Shown one piece after another: positions 20,236-28,033 of a stretch of DNA of 64,000 nt; the first letter of the stretch is position 1, and every line of letters starts with the position of its first letter. The stretch comes from Haliea sp. (GTDB lineage: Bacteria; Pseudomonadota; Gammaproteobacteria; Pseudomonadales; Halieaceae). A model generated the notes under the pieces. That model had not been told where the DNA came from, made no database searches, and saw only the letters and a list, made by a program, of their open reading frames with translations. The stretch covers positions 21,825 through 85,824 of the forward strand of contig JAHEBL010000006.1 of the NCBI GenBank assembly GCA_024642265.1, given 5' to 3'. Both the position numbers and the translations under genes were made by a program.

Positions 20236-21177
20236 TCAGGAGTTGTCCTCGGCTTCGACCACGGACCATGAGTCTTCGGGATCGAAGACCTGGATGCTCT
20301 CCACGGCGGCACCCGTATCCTCACCCAGGTCCTTCTGGTATACCAGGCCCGCCTGGTTGATCATGAAGCTCATCACGCCGCTGGCCCCGTAATTCGCGGG
20401 CCATGCCAGGAGCGCGATGCCGCCGGTCAACTCGCCATCCTGGAAATACTCCATGGCGCCCCCGTCTGCGTCGGCGCCCTGGGCATACAGCATGCGGTAG
20501 TAATAACCGTGATAGGGCTTCTGTTTGCCGGCTACAGCCCGGTAACCCTCAGCCGCCGCTCTGGCAACGGCCTCACCGATCGGGCTCTGTGCTTCGCCCT
20601 CAGCCGCGGGCCAATACAGCCCGTTATGCTCACCGGGATCGCTGCGCAACTTGGCGGCAAATATGCCCGGCTCGTTGCCATCGTGTCCCTGGGCGGCGTA
20701 CTCGATTTGTGCATCGATAAAGCCGCGGCAAACGGCAATAGCGCCGAGCTCGTTGCGCCCGATCCGCCGGTAGATAATCTCGTCGGCACCGGCGTCGCCA
20801 TCGACATACCACTTGCCGTCAACCTTGGTAAAGGGAACAGGGAGCGGCCAGTCTTCGGGTCCGACCTGCAGGACCATGGTGTTTTCGCCGTCTGCCACCA
20901 GCTCGTGCTGTTCCCGGTAATGCGCCAGGAAGTTCGCGCGGGCATTGGCGTCCGCCACGTCATCGCCGGATGAAAATACATCCTCGTTTCCCGGACCCAG
21001 CAACTTGCCAAGCATGGCAACGTCATTTGTTTCAAGCGCTGCGATCAGCGCGGCCTCCGCGTCCGCAGCGGAGTCGAAGGACGCGTGGTCCTGCGCCCGG
21101 GCGGAGGTGGCGGCCACAAGCACCAGCAGGGCTGCCAGCACTGGCCACAGCAGGCCTTTTCCGTAAAAGTTTGTCAT
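20236..21177 (-). CDS. DUF2950 family exported protein
   Basis: 313 residues with a signal peptide (LLWPVLAALLVLVAATSARAQ). The mature part has the DUF2950 blocks FSSGDDVADANAR, WYVDGDAGADEI, KPYHGYYYRMLYAQG, and the GGIALLAWPANYGASGVMSF region. Function is unknown. Its ATG overlaps the TGA of the DUF3300 gene by 4 nt (ATGA), so the two are co-translated and probably act together in the envelope. Ends with an acidic tail. Confidence 0.85.
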   Translation of the reverse strand: MTNFYGKGLLWPVLAALLVLVAATSARAQDHASFDSAADAEAALIAALETNDVAMLGKLLGPGNEDVFSSGDDVADANARANFLAHYREQHELVADGENTMVLQVGPEDWPLPVPFTKVDGKWYVDGDAGADEIIYRRIGRNELGAIAVCRGFIDAQIEYAAQGHDGNEPGIFAAKLRSDPGEHNGLYWPAAEGEAQSPIGEAVARAAAEGYRAVAGKQKPYHGYYYRMLYAQGADADGGAMEYFQDGELTGGIALLAWPANYGASGVMSFMINQAGLVYQKDLGEDTGAAVESIQVFDPEDSWSVVEAEDNS

Positions 21178-22793
21178 CTCTTTGCCCCCTTTTTAGAGCC
21201 AATATTACCCTTGGCTGGCCGTTTGGCGCCCGTGGGCATACTCTTGCGGCCGCGCTCGCTGGCCGCGCGTGCAGACTTGCCGTTGCCGCCCGCGCCCTGG
21301 AGACCGCTGGGTCGTGACGGCGACGCCTGCCTGGACGTAGAGGTTTGGACGGCCGGTCGGGAGGCACTCGTGGGCCGATTCGCAGTGTCAACGCGGCCCC
21401 TGTCGCGAGCGCCGCCAGTCTGGGGCTTGGCTACCGTGGTAGCTGGACGCTTGGCGCCGGCATAACTCCCGGTGGGTGTTTTCGCTGCCGTTGCGGGCCG
21501 CTGGGCGATCTTTTCCTTGGCGCCCGGCTTGGCGCCGGCGTAAGTGCCGGCCGGGGTGCTCACAGTTGTTGCGGGTCGCTGGGCGGCCTTTTCCCTGGCA
21601 CCGGCATAGCTGGTGCCGCCCTGCACCTGGCGACTATCCCGCTGACCTGACGCAGCTGATCGCGCAGCTGTCTGTGAGCGCTGGTTCAATGAATTGAGTT
21701 CCGGGCGATCAGGTCGCGCTGCGGTGATGGGGCTCTTCGGATTCTTCCGATAATTGTTCTTGCCGCCTTCAAATTGGTTGAAGTAATTCTTGTTACCCGT
21801 GTTGATATAAATATTGTTGTTGTTGAAGCTGTTCTTGTAGTTTTTCGGTGGGTTATAGCTGTGAGCGGGCCGGTAGCCATTGCCGTAGCGCGGGCGGTAG
21901 GGTGGCGGATAGTAGGGCGGCCGGCCGTAGCCATAGCCGTAGGAAGGATAGTAGTAGTTGTGGTTGTGGTCATCGTCGTCAAAAATCTCGTTCACGAGAA
22001 TGCCTGCCCCGAAGGCCAGCAGACCGGTAGTCACCAGCGCTCCCGTACTGTGGCCGGTACTGGTGGAGGTGGCGACCGTCGTGGAGGAAACCTGGGTCGG
22101 TGCGGGCGTGGTATACACCGCAGCCGGATCGTACTGCGGAACATAGACGACCTCGGGTTGCGCCGGCTCCACTATGATCACCTGCTGATTGTTCTGGGTC
22201 TCGGTGGCCACTTTCATCTGCTCCGAGCTCTGCAGGTTTCCCATGTCGGTGGCCTGCTGGCGCAGGCGTTGCACCGCATCCAGGACGCCGGGTTCGTCCA
22301 CCAGGAACGCGGAACCCAGTTCCGTGGTCCAGTCCATTTCCACGCACATCATGTCAACCACCGTGGGGAACTGGACCAGCGCAACCATCGGCGGTGTGAA
22401 GCCCACGGCAGTGGCTGCCGCTTGCAGATCCTCTGCTGTGAGGTCCGCGTTCTGCAGCAGCCAGTTGCCGGCGTCGAGAACCTCCTGGGGATTGGTCGAG
22501 GTGGCAAGCACCTGCGCGAGTACCGGATCCGGGTAGAGTGCCACCGGCGCGAGCAGACTTTCGAGCGCCTCGGGACTATAGGTTTCCAATGGGGCATCGC
22601 CCACCGTTACCGTGGTGGGCGTCGCCACCGCGCCTGGTTCAACGATCGTTGCCGGCTGCTGCGGCATTGTCTGGGTTGCCGCTGGGGCGGCCTGGGCCAC
22701 GGCGGGTGGCTGATCCTCGCCGCAAGCCGACAGCAGCGCACCCAGCGCGGGCGTGGCTAACGCTAAAACGGCGGCCAAAGCAGATTTTTTCAT
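21174..22793 (-). CDS. DUF3300 family lipoprotein with basic repeat tail
   Basis: 539 residues from the ATG at 22793 (AAGGAC before it); the upstream start at 22826 adds 11 residues. The N-terminus is a lipoprotein-like signal with LLSAC. DUF3300 follows: LLAPVALYPDPVLAQVL, then WTTELGSAFL and YDPAAVYTTP. After a hydrophobic segment there is a DDDDHNHNYYYPSYGYG stretch and a long Ser/Thr/Lys/Arg-rich tail with imperfect repeats built on QRPATT and YAGAK (minus strand, about 21420-21630). The tail pI is high. The role is unknown; coupling to DUF2950 is conserved in many proteobacteria. Confidence 0.85.
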   Translation of the reverse strand: MKKSALAAVLALATPALGALLSACGEDQPPAVAQAAPAATQTMPQQPATIVEPGAVATPTTVTVGDAPLETYSPEALESLLAPVALYPDPVLAQVLATSTNPQEVLDAGNWLLQNADLTAEDLQAAATAVGFTPPMVALVQFPTVVDMMCVEMDWTTELGSAFLVDEPGVLDAVQRLRQQATDMGNLQSSEQMKVATETQNNQQVIIVEPAQPEVVYVPQYDPAAVYTTPAPTQVSSTTVATSTSTGHSTGALVTTGLLAFGAGILVNEIFDDDDHNHNYYYPSYGYGYGRPPYYPPPYRPRYGNGYRPAHSYNPPKNYKNSFNNNNIYINTGNKNYFNQFEGGKNNYRKNPKSPITAARPDRPELNSLNQRSQTAARSAASGQRDSRQVQGGTSYAGAREKAAQRPATTVSTPAGTYAGAKPGAKEKIAQRPATAAKTPTGSYAGAKRPATTVAKPQTGGARDRGRVDTANRPTSASRPAVQTSTSRQASPSRPSGLQGAGGNGKSARAASERGRKSMPTGAKRPAKGNIGSKKGAKR

Positions 22794-22953
22794 ATTGCTG
22801 TCCTTTCTTATTCTCAATCCAGTCAACAGGAAGTATAGGTAGCAATCAAATGGTATTGCAAAAAATTTCCTCCGTCGTGTTTATCCAGCCTGAGCTGAAC
22901 CGGGCGCGGCGTGGGGGCGTATTGTCAAATACACTTACGCGGAGGAAGCCAGG

Positions 22954-23073
22954 ATGCAAACAAAGATAGTAGGGATCTGGAACAGCATAATGGATAGTCG
23001 CCACAACCCACTGAGGCACCTCGATCTGGCCTCACAGCACTATTTAATGCAGGTGCGCGGGGGTGGTGGATGA
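22954..23073 (+). CDS. Small ORF (39 aa), possibly truncated
   Basis: A frame too short for most gene callers. It starts ATG with GGAGG 13 bases upstream (and AGG adjacent) and encodes a peptide with the core NSIMDSRHNPLRHL, ending in a glycine run. Its TGA overlaps the ATG of the DUF6482 gene (ATGA). The MDSRHNPL core resembles the N-terminus of small gammaproteobacterial membrane proteins as I remember them. Those continue into a hydrophobic helix that is absent here, so this copy may be a remnant that now serves for translational coupling. Confidence 0.5.
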   Translation: MQTKIVGIWNSIMDSRHNPLRHLDLASQHYLMQVRGGGG

Positions 23074-23393
23074 CCATAACGCTGGATGCATTGCGGCGCT
23101 CAGGCGACCCTGTCGATGCAATATTGTATTCAATTGAAGGCTCCATCTATCGGCTCAGCGTAGTGGTCGACGGGCATGAGCAACGGGTACTGGACACGGA
23201 TGGAAAGACTTTCCAGCGCAGGTCGGTCACTCATGTGCGGGAAGCGCTCAGGGACGTGGCGGTCGCGAGAATGACGTTGCGCCAGCACTCGGCCTACGAT
23301 GAAATGATAGGGCAGGGTGAACGCTTACAGGCCAATACACTGACAGTGCCACTCGCCGTGGCGCGCCACGGGTGGCCACCGCAGGTGGCATAG
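23070..23393 (+). CDS. DUF6482-like small protein
   Basis: 107 residues. ILYSIEGSIYRLSVVVDGHE followed later by SAYDEMIG resembles the DUF6482 family of gammaproteobacteria, a small soluble protein of unknown function. It begins in a 4-nt overlap with the 39-codon ORF upstream. The family assignment is from memory of its pattern and is moderate. It is the last plus-strand gene before a convergent small gene. Confidence 0.6.
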   Translation: MTITLDALRRSGDPVDAILYSIEGSIYRLSVVVDGHEQRVLDTDGKTFQRRSVTHVREALRDVAVARMTLRQHSAYDEMIGQGERLQANTLTVPLAVARHGWPPQVA

Positions 23394-23409
23394 TTTGCAC
23401 AATCCGGGA

Positions 23410-23457
23410 GGCAGCCCCGGCAGGGAAGGCGTGTTGAGGCCGGGGGAGAGGGCTGCC
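23410..23457. repeat. Inverted repeat between convergent small genes
   Basis: GGCAGCCC (23410-23417) pairs perfectly with GGGCTGCC (23450-23457), with further G/C-rich pairing inside (CCCCGGC/GCCGGGG). It lies between the DUF6482-like gene and the gene ending at 23551. It could be a transcription barrier; no T tract follows. Confidence 0.35.
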
Positions 23458-23550
23458 CGGCCGGGGTGAGGGTCTTGTCAGTACTGTGGGGCATAGTGCC
23501 GATTCCATTGGTTATATGTGTCTGAATAAAAAACGTACGTGGGCGCAGCA

Positions 23551-23793
23551 CTAGTTTTTCCGACCAAAAAAACGACGCCACCAGGGCGTGGGGGGGCGCT
23601 TTGTGGCCTGCAGGTGGCTGGCGGGTACGCCATGTTGGGCGTACCACTGTTCCCATTCGTAGGGCGTGAGAGTAGTCGGCAGCGCCGCGCTCCTCGCGCG
23701 CGCCAGCGATTTGGCGCGCAGGGAGGTGTCAGCGGTTTGTTGGCCACTGTCCAGCAGTCGCGCAATGTGCGCGTGGGGGTCGGGGTCTACCAT
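23551..23793 (-). CDS. Conserved small protein (80 aa)
   Basis: The ATG at 23793 overlaps the end of the acyl-CoA dehydrogenase frame (ATGGTAG), so it is translationally coupled. The longer start at 23853 lies deep inside that gene and is unlikely. Residues about 45-60 read TPYEWEQWYAQHGVP, a motif I associate with a small conserved gammaproteobacterial protein of unknown function. The C-terminus is basic and aromatic (PWWRRFFGRKN). It has no signal peptide or membrane helix. Confidence 0.6.
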   Translation of the reverse strand: MVDPDPHAHIARLLDSGQQTADTSLRAKSLARARSAALPTTLTPYEWEQWYAQHGVPASHLQATKRPPTPWWRRFFGRKN

Positions 23794-25556
23794 TGCTCGG
23801 CGGTGAGCGCCATCACGCTGTCCTTGCCGCCCACGATATCTGCGAGCAGCCAACGGCTTTCAGGCAGCAGCTTTTCGAAGTAATAGCGCGCCGAAACCAG
23901 TTTGCCCTCGAGCATGTCAGTATGGCCCTCGCCAGCCGCGAGCTGCTGCTCCGCGACGGCGGCCATTCTCGACCAGAGGTAGGCGATAACCGTGAGCGCG
24001 GTCAGGCGCAGGTAGGGAGTGGCGGCTGCGCCGGCCTGTTCCGGATCCTGCATGCCATTGGTTGCGATCCACGTGGTCGCCTCTTCCAGGGATTGCAGCG
24101 CGCTTGCCAGCTCAGCGTGATGAGGGGCGTCTCCGTGTGCCGCCAGAAAGGACTTGATGGTATCGAACAGCAGGCCGATCAGCCTGCCGCCTTTCAGGCC
24201 GAGTTTGCGGCCCACCAGATCCATTGCCTGGATGCCGTTGGTGCCCTCGTAGATTCTGGGAATGCGACCATCGCGCACCAGCTGCTCCAGAGGCCAGTCC
24301 GTGGTGAAGCCCGCGCCGCCCAGGACTTGCAGGCCCATGTTGGCATTGTTGAATCCTTCATCGGTGAGGAACGCTTTTACGACAGGCGTAAGCAGTTGCA
24401 CCAGGTCGTCTCCCGCCTGGCGCACGGCCTCATCCGGATGGGCGACAGAGAGGTCCAGCTGGTGGCCGGTAAACAACGCGAGGGCGCGCATACCTTCATT
24501 CAGCACCTTCTGGCGCATCAGCATGCGTCGTACATCGGGGTGGACGATGATCGGATCTGCGGGGCCGTCCGCGTTCTTTGGCCCAGTCAGCGAGCGCCCC
24601 TGCAGTCGCTCCAGCGCAAATCCCAGGCTTTCCTGGTAGGCCATTTCCGCGACGCCCAGTCCCTGCATGCCGACCATCAGCCGCGCCTCGTTCATCATGG
24701 TGAACATGGCGCGCATGCCGTCATTGGGCTCCCCGACCATCCACCCCTGGGCATCTTCGAAATTGATTACCGCGGTTGCCGAGCCCTTGATGCCCATCTT
24801 GTGCTCGAGGCCGCCGCAGTAGACCGGGTTGCGCTCGCCGCTGTGCGGTAATACCTTGGGAACGACAAACAGGGAGATGCCCTTGGTGCTGTCAGGTGCG
24901 CCCGGGAGTTTGGCCAGTACGAGGTGGACGATATTGTCGACCAGGTCGTGCTCGCCGCCCGTGATCCAGATTTTTGTTCCCTCGATGCCGTAGCTGCCGT
25001 CCGCCCTGGGTGTGGCTCTTGTACGGATCATGCCCAGGTCTGTACCGCACTGGGGTTCCGTCAGGCACATGGTCCCCGTCCACTCGCCGCTGACCAGCTG
25101 ACTGAGATAGGTTTTTTTCAGCTCATCCGAGCCGTGGGCGTAGAGGGCGCTGATCGCGCCGTGGGTAAGGCCGGGATACATGCCCAGCGACAGGTTGGCG
25201 GAGCAGACCATTTCATCAACAATGAATTTCAGGGTGTGCGGCAACCCCTGCCCGCCGAACTCGACTGGCGCGTCCAGCGACGCCCAGCCACCCTCGGTAA
25301 ATTGTTTGTAGGCCTCCTTGAAACCGTCGGGCGTGGTGACGGCGTGGGTGTCGGGGTCGTAGCGGCAGCCCTGCTGGTCGCCAATCTTGTTGACGGGTTG
25401 CAGGACCTCTGCGGCCAGCTTGCCAGCCTCCTCGATAACCGCGGAAATGATATCCGGCGTGGCATCGGCGTATTTCTCGAAGGAATGCAGCTGGTCTGCG
25501 CCAAGAACGTCAAACAGGATGAATTTGATGTCGTTTACAGGCGGCTGGTATTGCAT
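23787..25556 (-). CDS. Acyl-CoA dehydrogenase with C-terminal extension (DmdC-like class)
   Basis: 589 residues from the ATG at 25556 with CGGAG upstream; the 25622 start adds 22 unlike residues. FAD-binding motifs are MCLTEPQCGTDLG and WITGGEHD, and the catalytic region is RIYEGTNGIQAMDLVGRKL. The extra C-terminal domain (about residues 470-589) marks the long class that includes 3-methylmercaptopropionyl-CoA dehydrogenase (DmdC). It oxidises an acyl-CoA at the alpha-beta position, passing electrons to ETF. Substrate could be fatty acyl-CoA or a DMSP-derived thioester; no dmd genes are nearby. Confidence 0.9.
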   Translation of the reverse strand: MQYQPPVNDIKFILFDVLGADQLHSFEKYADATPDIISAVIEEAGKLAAEVLQPVNKIGDQQGCRYDPDTHAVTTPDGFKEAYKQFTEGGWASLDAPVEFGGQGLPHTLKFIVDEMVCSANLSLGMYPGLTHGAISALYAHGSDELKKTYLSQLVSGEWTGTMCLTEPQCGTDLGMIRTRATPRADGSYGIEGTKIWITGGEHDLVDNIVHLVLAKLPGAPDSTKGISLFVVPKVLPHSGERNPVYCGGLEHKMGIKGSATAVINFEDAQGWMVGEPNDGMRAMFTMMNEARLMVGMQGLGVAEMAYQESLGFALERLQGRSLTGPKNADGPADPIIVHPDVRRMLMRQKVLNEGMRALALFTGHQLDLSVAHPDEAVRQAGDDLVQLLTPVVKAFLTDEGFNNANMGLQVLGGAGFTTDWPLEQLVRDGRIPRIYEGTNGIQAMDLVGRKLGLKGGRLIGLLFDTIKSFLAAHGDAPHHAELASALQSLEEATTWIATNGMQDPEQAGAAATPYLRLTALTVIAYLWSRMAAVAEQQLAAGEGHTDMLEGKLVSARYYFEKLLPESRWLLADIVGGKDSVMALTAEQW

Positions 25557-25691
25557 GGGAAGCTCCGTGGTGAGCGCGTATGAGAGTGTAGTACATACGG
25601 CAGCTGCGACTTGTTGGTTCATGATCCCCGGTTTCAGCCATCCGGGAGCGCACCGCGCGCGTATGCTTGTGCAGGTTATAAGGGGGCAAAC

Positions 25692-26441
25692 ATGTCCGGG
25701 TCTGCAGAAAATGACGGCGTCGTGCTGGTGGTGGGTGCTTCCGGCGGGATCGGCAGGGCGGTCCTGCTGTATTACCTCGCCGTGGCGGAGTACGCCCGTG
25801 TCGTCGCCGTCAGTCGCGGCGAGCGGCCAGCGGAACTCGCGCCGCAGGGGGAGCGCTTGTCCTGGCTGGTTTCAGACTATACGGAAGCTTCCATAGCGCA
25901 GCTTGTGCGGGCCACCCTGTCGGACGGGGAAAGGCTGGCGAGGGTCGTCATCTGCAATGGTATTTTGCATAACGCAGAGCTGGAACCCGAAAAGTCGATT
26001 ACCAGGCTAAACGCATCCGCCATGCACGAGGTGCTCCATGCGAACCTGGTTGTACCTTCTTTGTGGTTGGCGGCATTGCCGCAAGTGCTGCGCGGCAGTG
26101 ATTCGTGTCGAATCGCGGTATTGAGCGCGCGGGTTGGCAGCATCGGCGATAACCGGCTGGGCGGCTGGTACAGTTACCGTGCCTCGAAGGCGGCGTTGAA
26201 TATGGTTTTGAAGTCGGCAGCTGTGGAATTCCGGCGGCGGTTTCCGCAGGTGAAACTGCTCGCATTTCACCCCGGCACTACCGACACCGGGTTGTCGAAG
26301 CCATTCCAGCGCGGCGTTGCCCCGGGGAAGTTATTCACGCCGGCGTTCGTCGCCGAGCGGCTCGCTACATTGCTTAACCAGCTCGAGCCGGACGGGGAGC
26401 TGTCGTATCTGGCCTGGGACGGCGCCGAGGTCGGGTGGTGA
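25692..26441 (+). CDS. Short-chain dehydrogenase/reductase
   Basis: 249 residues from the ATG at 25692, preceded by AAGGGGG. The cofactor turn is VVGASGGIGRAV, NG at ICNGIL, and the active-site Ser/Tyr/Lys are in LSARVGS and YSYRASKAALN. The C-terminal HPGTTDTGLSKPFQ is typical of the C-factor/CsgA-like subfamily. It probably reduces a carbonyl with NAD(P)H; substrate unknown. It is divergent from the acyl-CoA dehydrogenase gene across about 135 bp. Confidence 0.9.
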   Translation: MSGSAENDGVVLVVGASGGIGRAVLLYYLAVAEYARVVAVSRGERPAELAPQGERLSWLVSDYTEASIAQLVRATLSDGERLARVVICNGILHNAELEPEKSITRLNASAMHEVLHANLVVPSLWLAALPQVLRGSDSCRIAVLSARVGSIGDNRLGGWYSYRASKAALNMVLKSAAVEFRRRFPQVKLLAFHPGTTDTGLSKPFQRGVAPGKLFTPAFVAERLATLLNQLEPDGELSYLAWDGAEVGW

Positions 26442-26484
26442 AACAAACAGGAAAACCGGCACGCAACGCAGGAATCTGCCCGCC

Positions 26485-26826
26485 TCAGTGTTCGGTTTCT
26501 GCGGCCAGCTTCCGGGCGTTCTCCAGCCCGCCCGCATTGGTCACATTGGTGTAACCCTCCGCCAGCAGGGTCTGCCTGGCCTTTTCGGCCCGCCCCCCCA
26601 CCGCGCAGTACAGGTAGATGGGCGTGTCCTTGGCCAACGCCAGGCGGGCGACACCCGCCTGAATGCCGTCAAATGGAATCAACTGCGCCTGCTGTAAATG
26701 GCCGCCGGCGTACTCGGCAGGGGTTCGCACATCGATCCAGACGGCGTCAGCGGGTATTTCCGCGCGCAGGCCGGCGCTGACCAGCACTGCGATAAATAAC
26801 ATGCCGACGGTAGCTTTTATGTTCAT
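26485..26826 (-). CDS. Periplasmic rhodanese-like protein
   Basis: 113 residues. A signal peptide (IKATVGMLFIAVLVSAGLRAE) precedes one rhodanese domain: WIDVRTPAEYAGGHL, then the active-site loop YLYCAVGGRA with its catalytic Cys. Size and export recall PspE. It may transfer sulfane sulfur or handle thiols in the periplasm. It starts 12 bp after hemH on the same strand, so the two probably form an operon; the functional tie to heme synthesis is unclear. Confidence 0.88.
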   Translation of the reverse strand: MNIKATVGMLFIAVLVSAGLRAEIPADAVWIDVRTPAEYAGGHLQQAQLIPFDGIQAGVARLALAKDTPIYLYCAVGGRAEKARQTLLAEGYTNVTNAGGLENARKLAAETEH

Positions 26827-26838
26827 GGTGCAGGCCCT

Positions 26839-27921
26839 CTAGTGTGCCGCGCCCAGAGCCAGTGCGCGAGCTTTGGTATTGGCGCTGTCGTCTATGTCAT
26901 CAAGCCATCCTGACAACTGCTCCGCTATGATGGCGGCCAGGGCCTCGATATGGCCCGGCTCGCTGTTGAGACAGGGAATATAGTCGAATGTTTCCCCGCC
27001 GGCCGACAGGAAATAGTCGCGGTTTTCCTCTCCTATCTCCTCGATCGTCTCCAGACAGTCCGCGGCAAAACCCGGGCAGACCACCTGCACACTCTTTATG
27101 CCCTGGCCCGGCAGAGTCTTGAGGGTGGCGTCGGTGTAGGGCTGCAGCCATTCGGCCTTGCCAAAACGCGACTGGAAGGTGGTCAGGTAAGAGGACTCGG
27201 ACAAGCCCAGCTCCTGTGCCACCAGGCGCGTGGTCTTGTGGCACTGGCAGTGGTAGGGGTCGCCCTGGTCGAGGTAGCGCCGTGGCTCACCGTGGTATGA
27301 AAACAGCAGTTTGTCGGCACTGCCATGCCGCTCGCGGTGCGCGCGGATGCTGTCGGCCACGGCACTGATATAGGCCGGGTGGTCGTGGTACTGGCTGACA
27401 AAACGCAATTGTGGCAGCCAGCGGCGCCGGGTGAAGTCCGCCCCCAGTGCGTCGAAGGTCGAACCGGTAGTCGCGCCGCTGTACTGGGGATACAGGGGCA
27501 GTACCAGCAGTTTTGTGACGCCCTGATCGATCATGCCCTGCAGTGTCCCGGCAATGTCCGGGGTGCCGTAGCGCATGGCGAAATCGACGATCAGCTGTTC
27601 GCCGAAGCGCGCCTGCAGTGTCCTGCCCAGAGCCTGCGCCTGGTCGCTGGTGTGAAACATCAGGGGTGAGCCCCGCTCTGTCCAGATCTTGCGGTAGTTG
27701 GCTGCCGAGCGCGACGGGCGGATCCGGAGAATGATCCCGTGCAGGATCAGCCACCAGACCGGCCTGGGAATCTCCACCACCCTGGGGTCCCAGAGGAATT
27801 GTCGCAGGTACTTGCGCAGGGCTTTGCTGTCCGCTGCGTCCGGGGTGCCGAGATTGGTAAGGAGAACGCCTACGCGTGGGCGCATCCCGTGGTCGAAATT
27901 CTTGCTGCCGATATATTTCAT
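26839..27921 (-). CDS. hemH: Ferrochelatase
   Basis: 360 residues from the ATG at 27921; a TTG at 27957 would add 12. GVLLTNLGTPDA is the family start, FSYHGEPRRYLDQGDPYHCQC holds the catalytic His, and VCPGFAADCLETIEEI the catalytic Glu. It inserts ferrous iron into protoporphyrin IX, the last heme step. Location beside a locus demanding over 30 hemes per set of proteins is suggestive, but hemH is separated from it by a terminator and read in the same direction. Confidence 0.95.
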   Translation of the reverse strand: MKYIGSKNFDHGMRPRVGVLLTNLGTPDAADSKALRKYLRQFLWDPRVVEIPRPVWWLILHGIILRIRPSRSAANYRKIWTERGSPLMFHTSDQAQALGRTLQARFGEQLIVDFAMRYGTPDIAGTLQGMIDQGVTKLLVLPLYPQYSGATTGSTFDALGADFTRRRWLPQLRFVSQYHDHPAYISAVADSIRAHRERHGSADKLLFSYHGEPRRYLDQGDPYHCQCHKTTRLVAQELGLSESSYLTTFQSRFGKAEWLQPYTDATLKTLPGQGIKSVQVVCPGFAADCLETIEEIGEENRDYFLSAGGETFDYIPCLNSEPGHIEALAAIIAEQLSGWLDDIDDSANTKARALALGAAH

Positions 27922-27986
27922 GGTGGCCAATATACGTATGCCCGGGGCCGATGCCAAGTGATGGGCCCAGAGATAGCGGCCGGAAT

Positions 27987-28011
27987 AAAAAACCCCCGCA
28001 CAGGGCGGGGG
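27987..28011 (-). terminator. Intrinsic terminator closing the cytochrome operon
   Basis: Read on the minus strand: CCCCCGC-CCTGT-GCGGGGG then TTTTTT (plus strand arms 27993-27999 and 28005-28011, A run 27987-27992). It begins 23 bp after the mtrC-like stop codon and should end the transcript from 35672. Confidence 0.9.
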
Positions 28012-28033
28012 TTATTGTTGTGCGACCAGGAAA

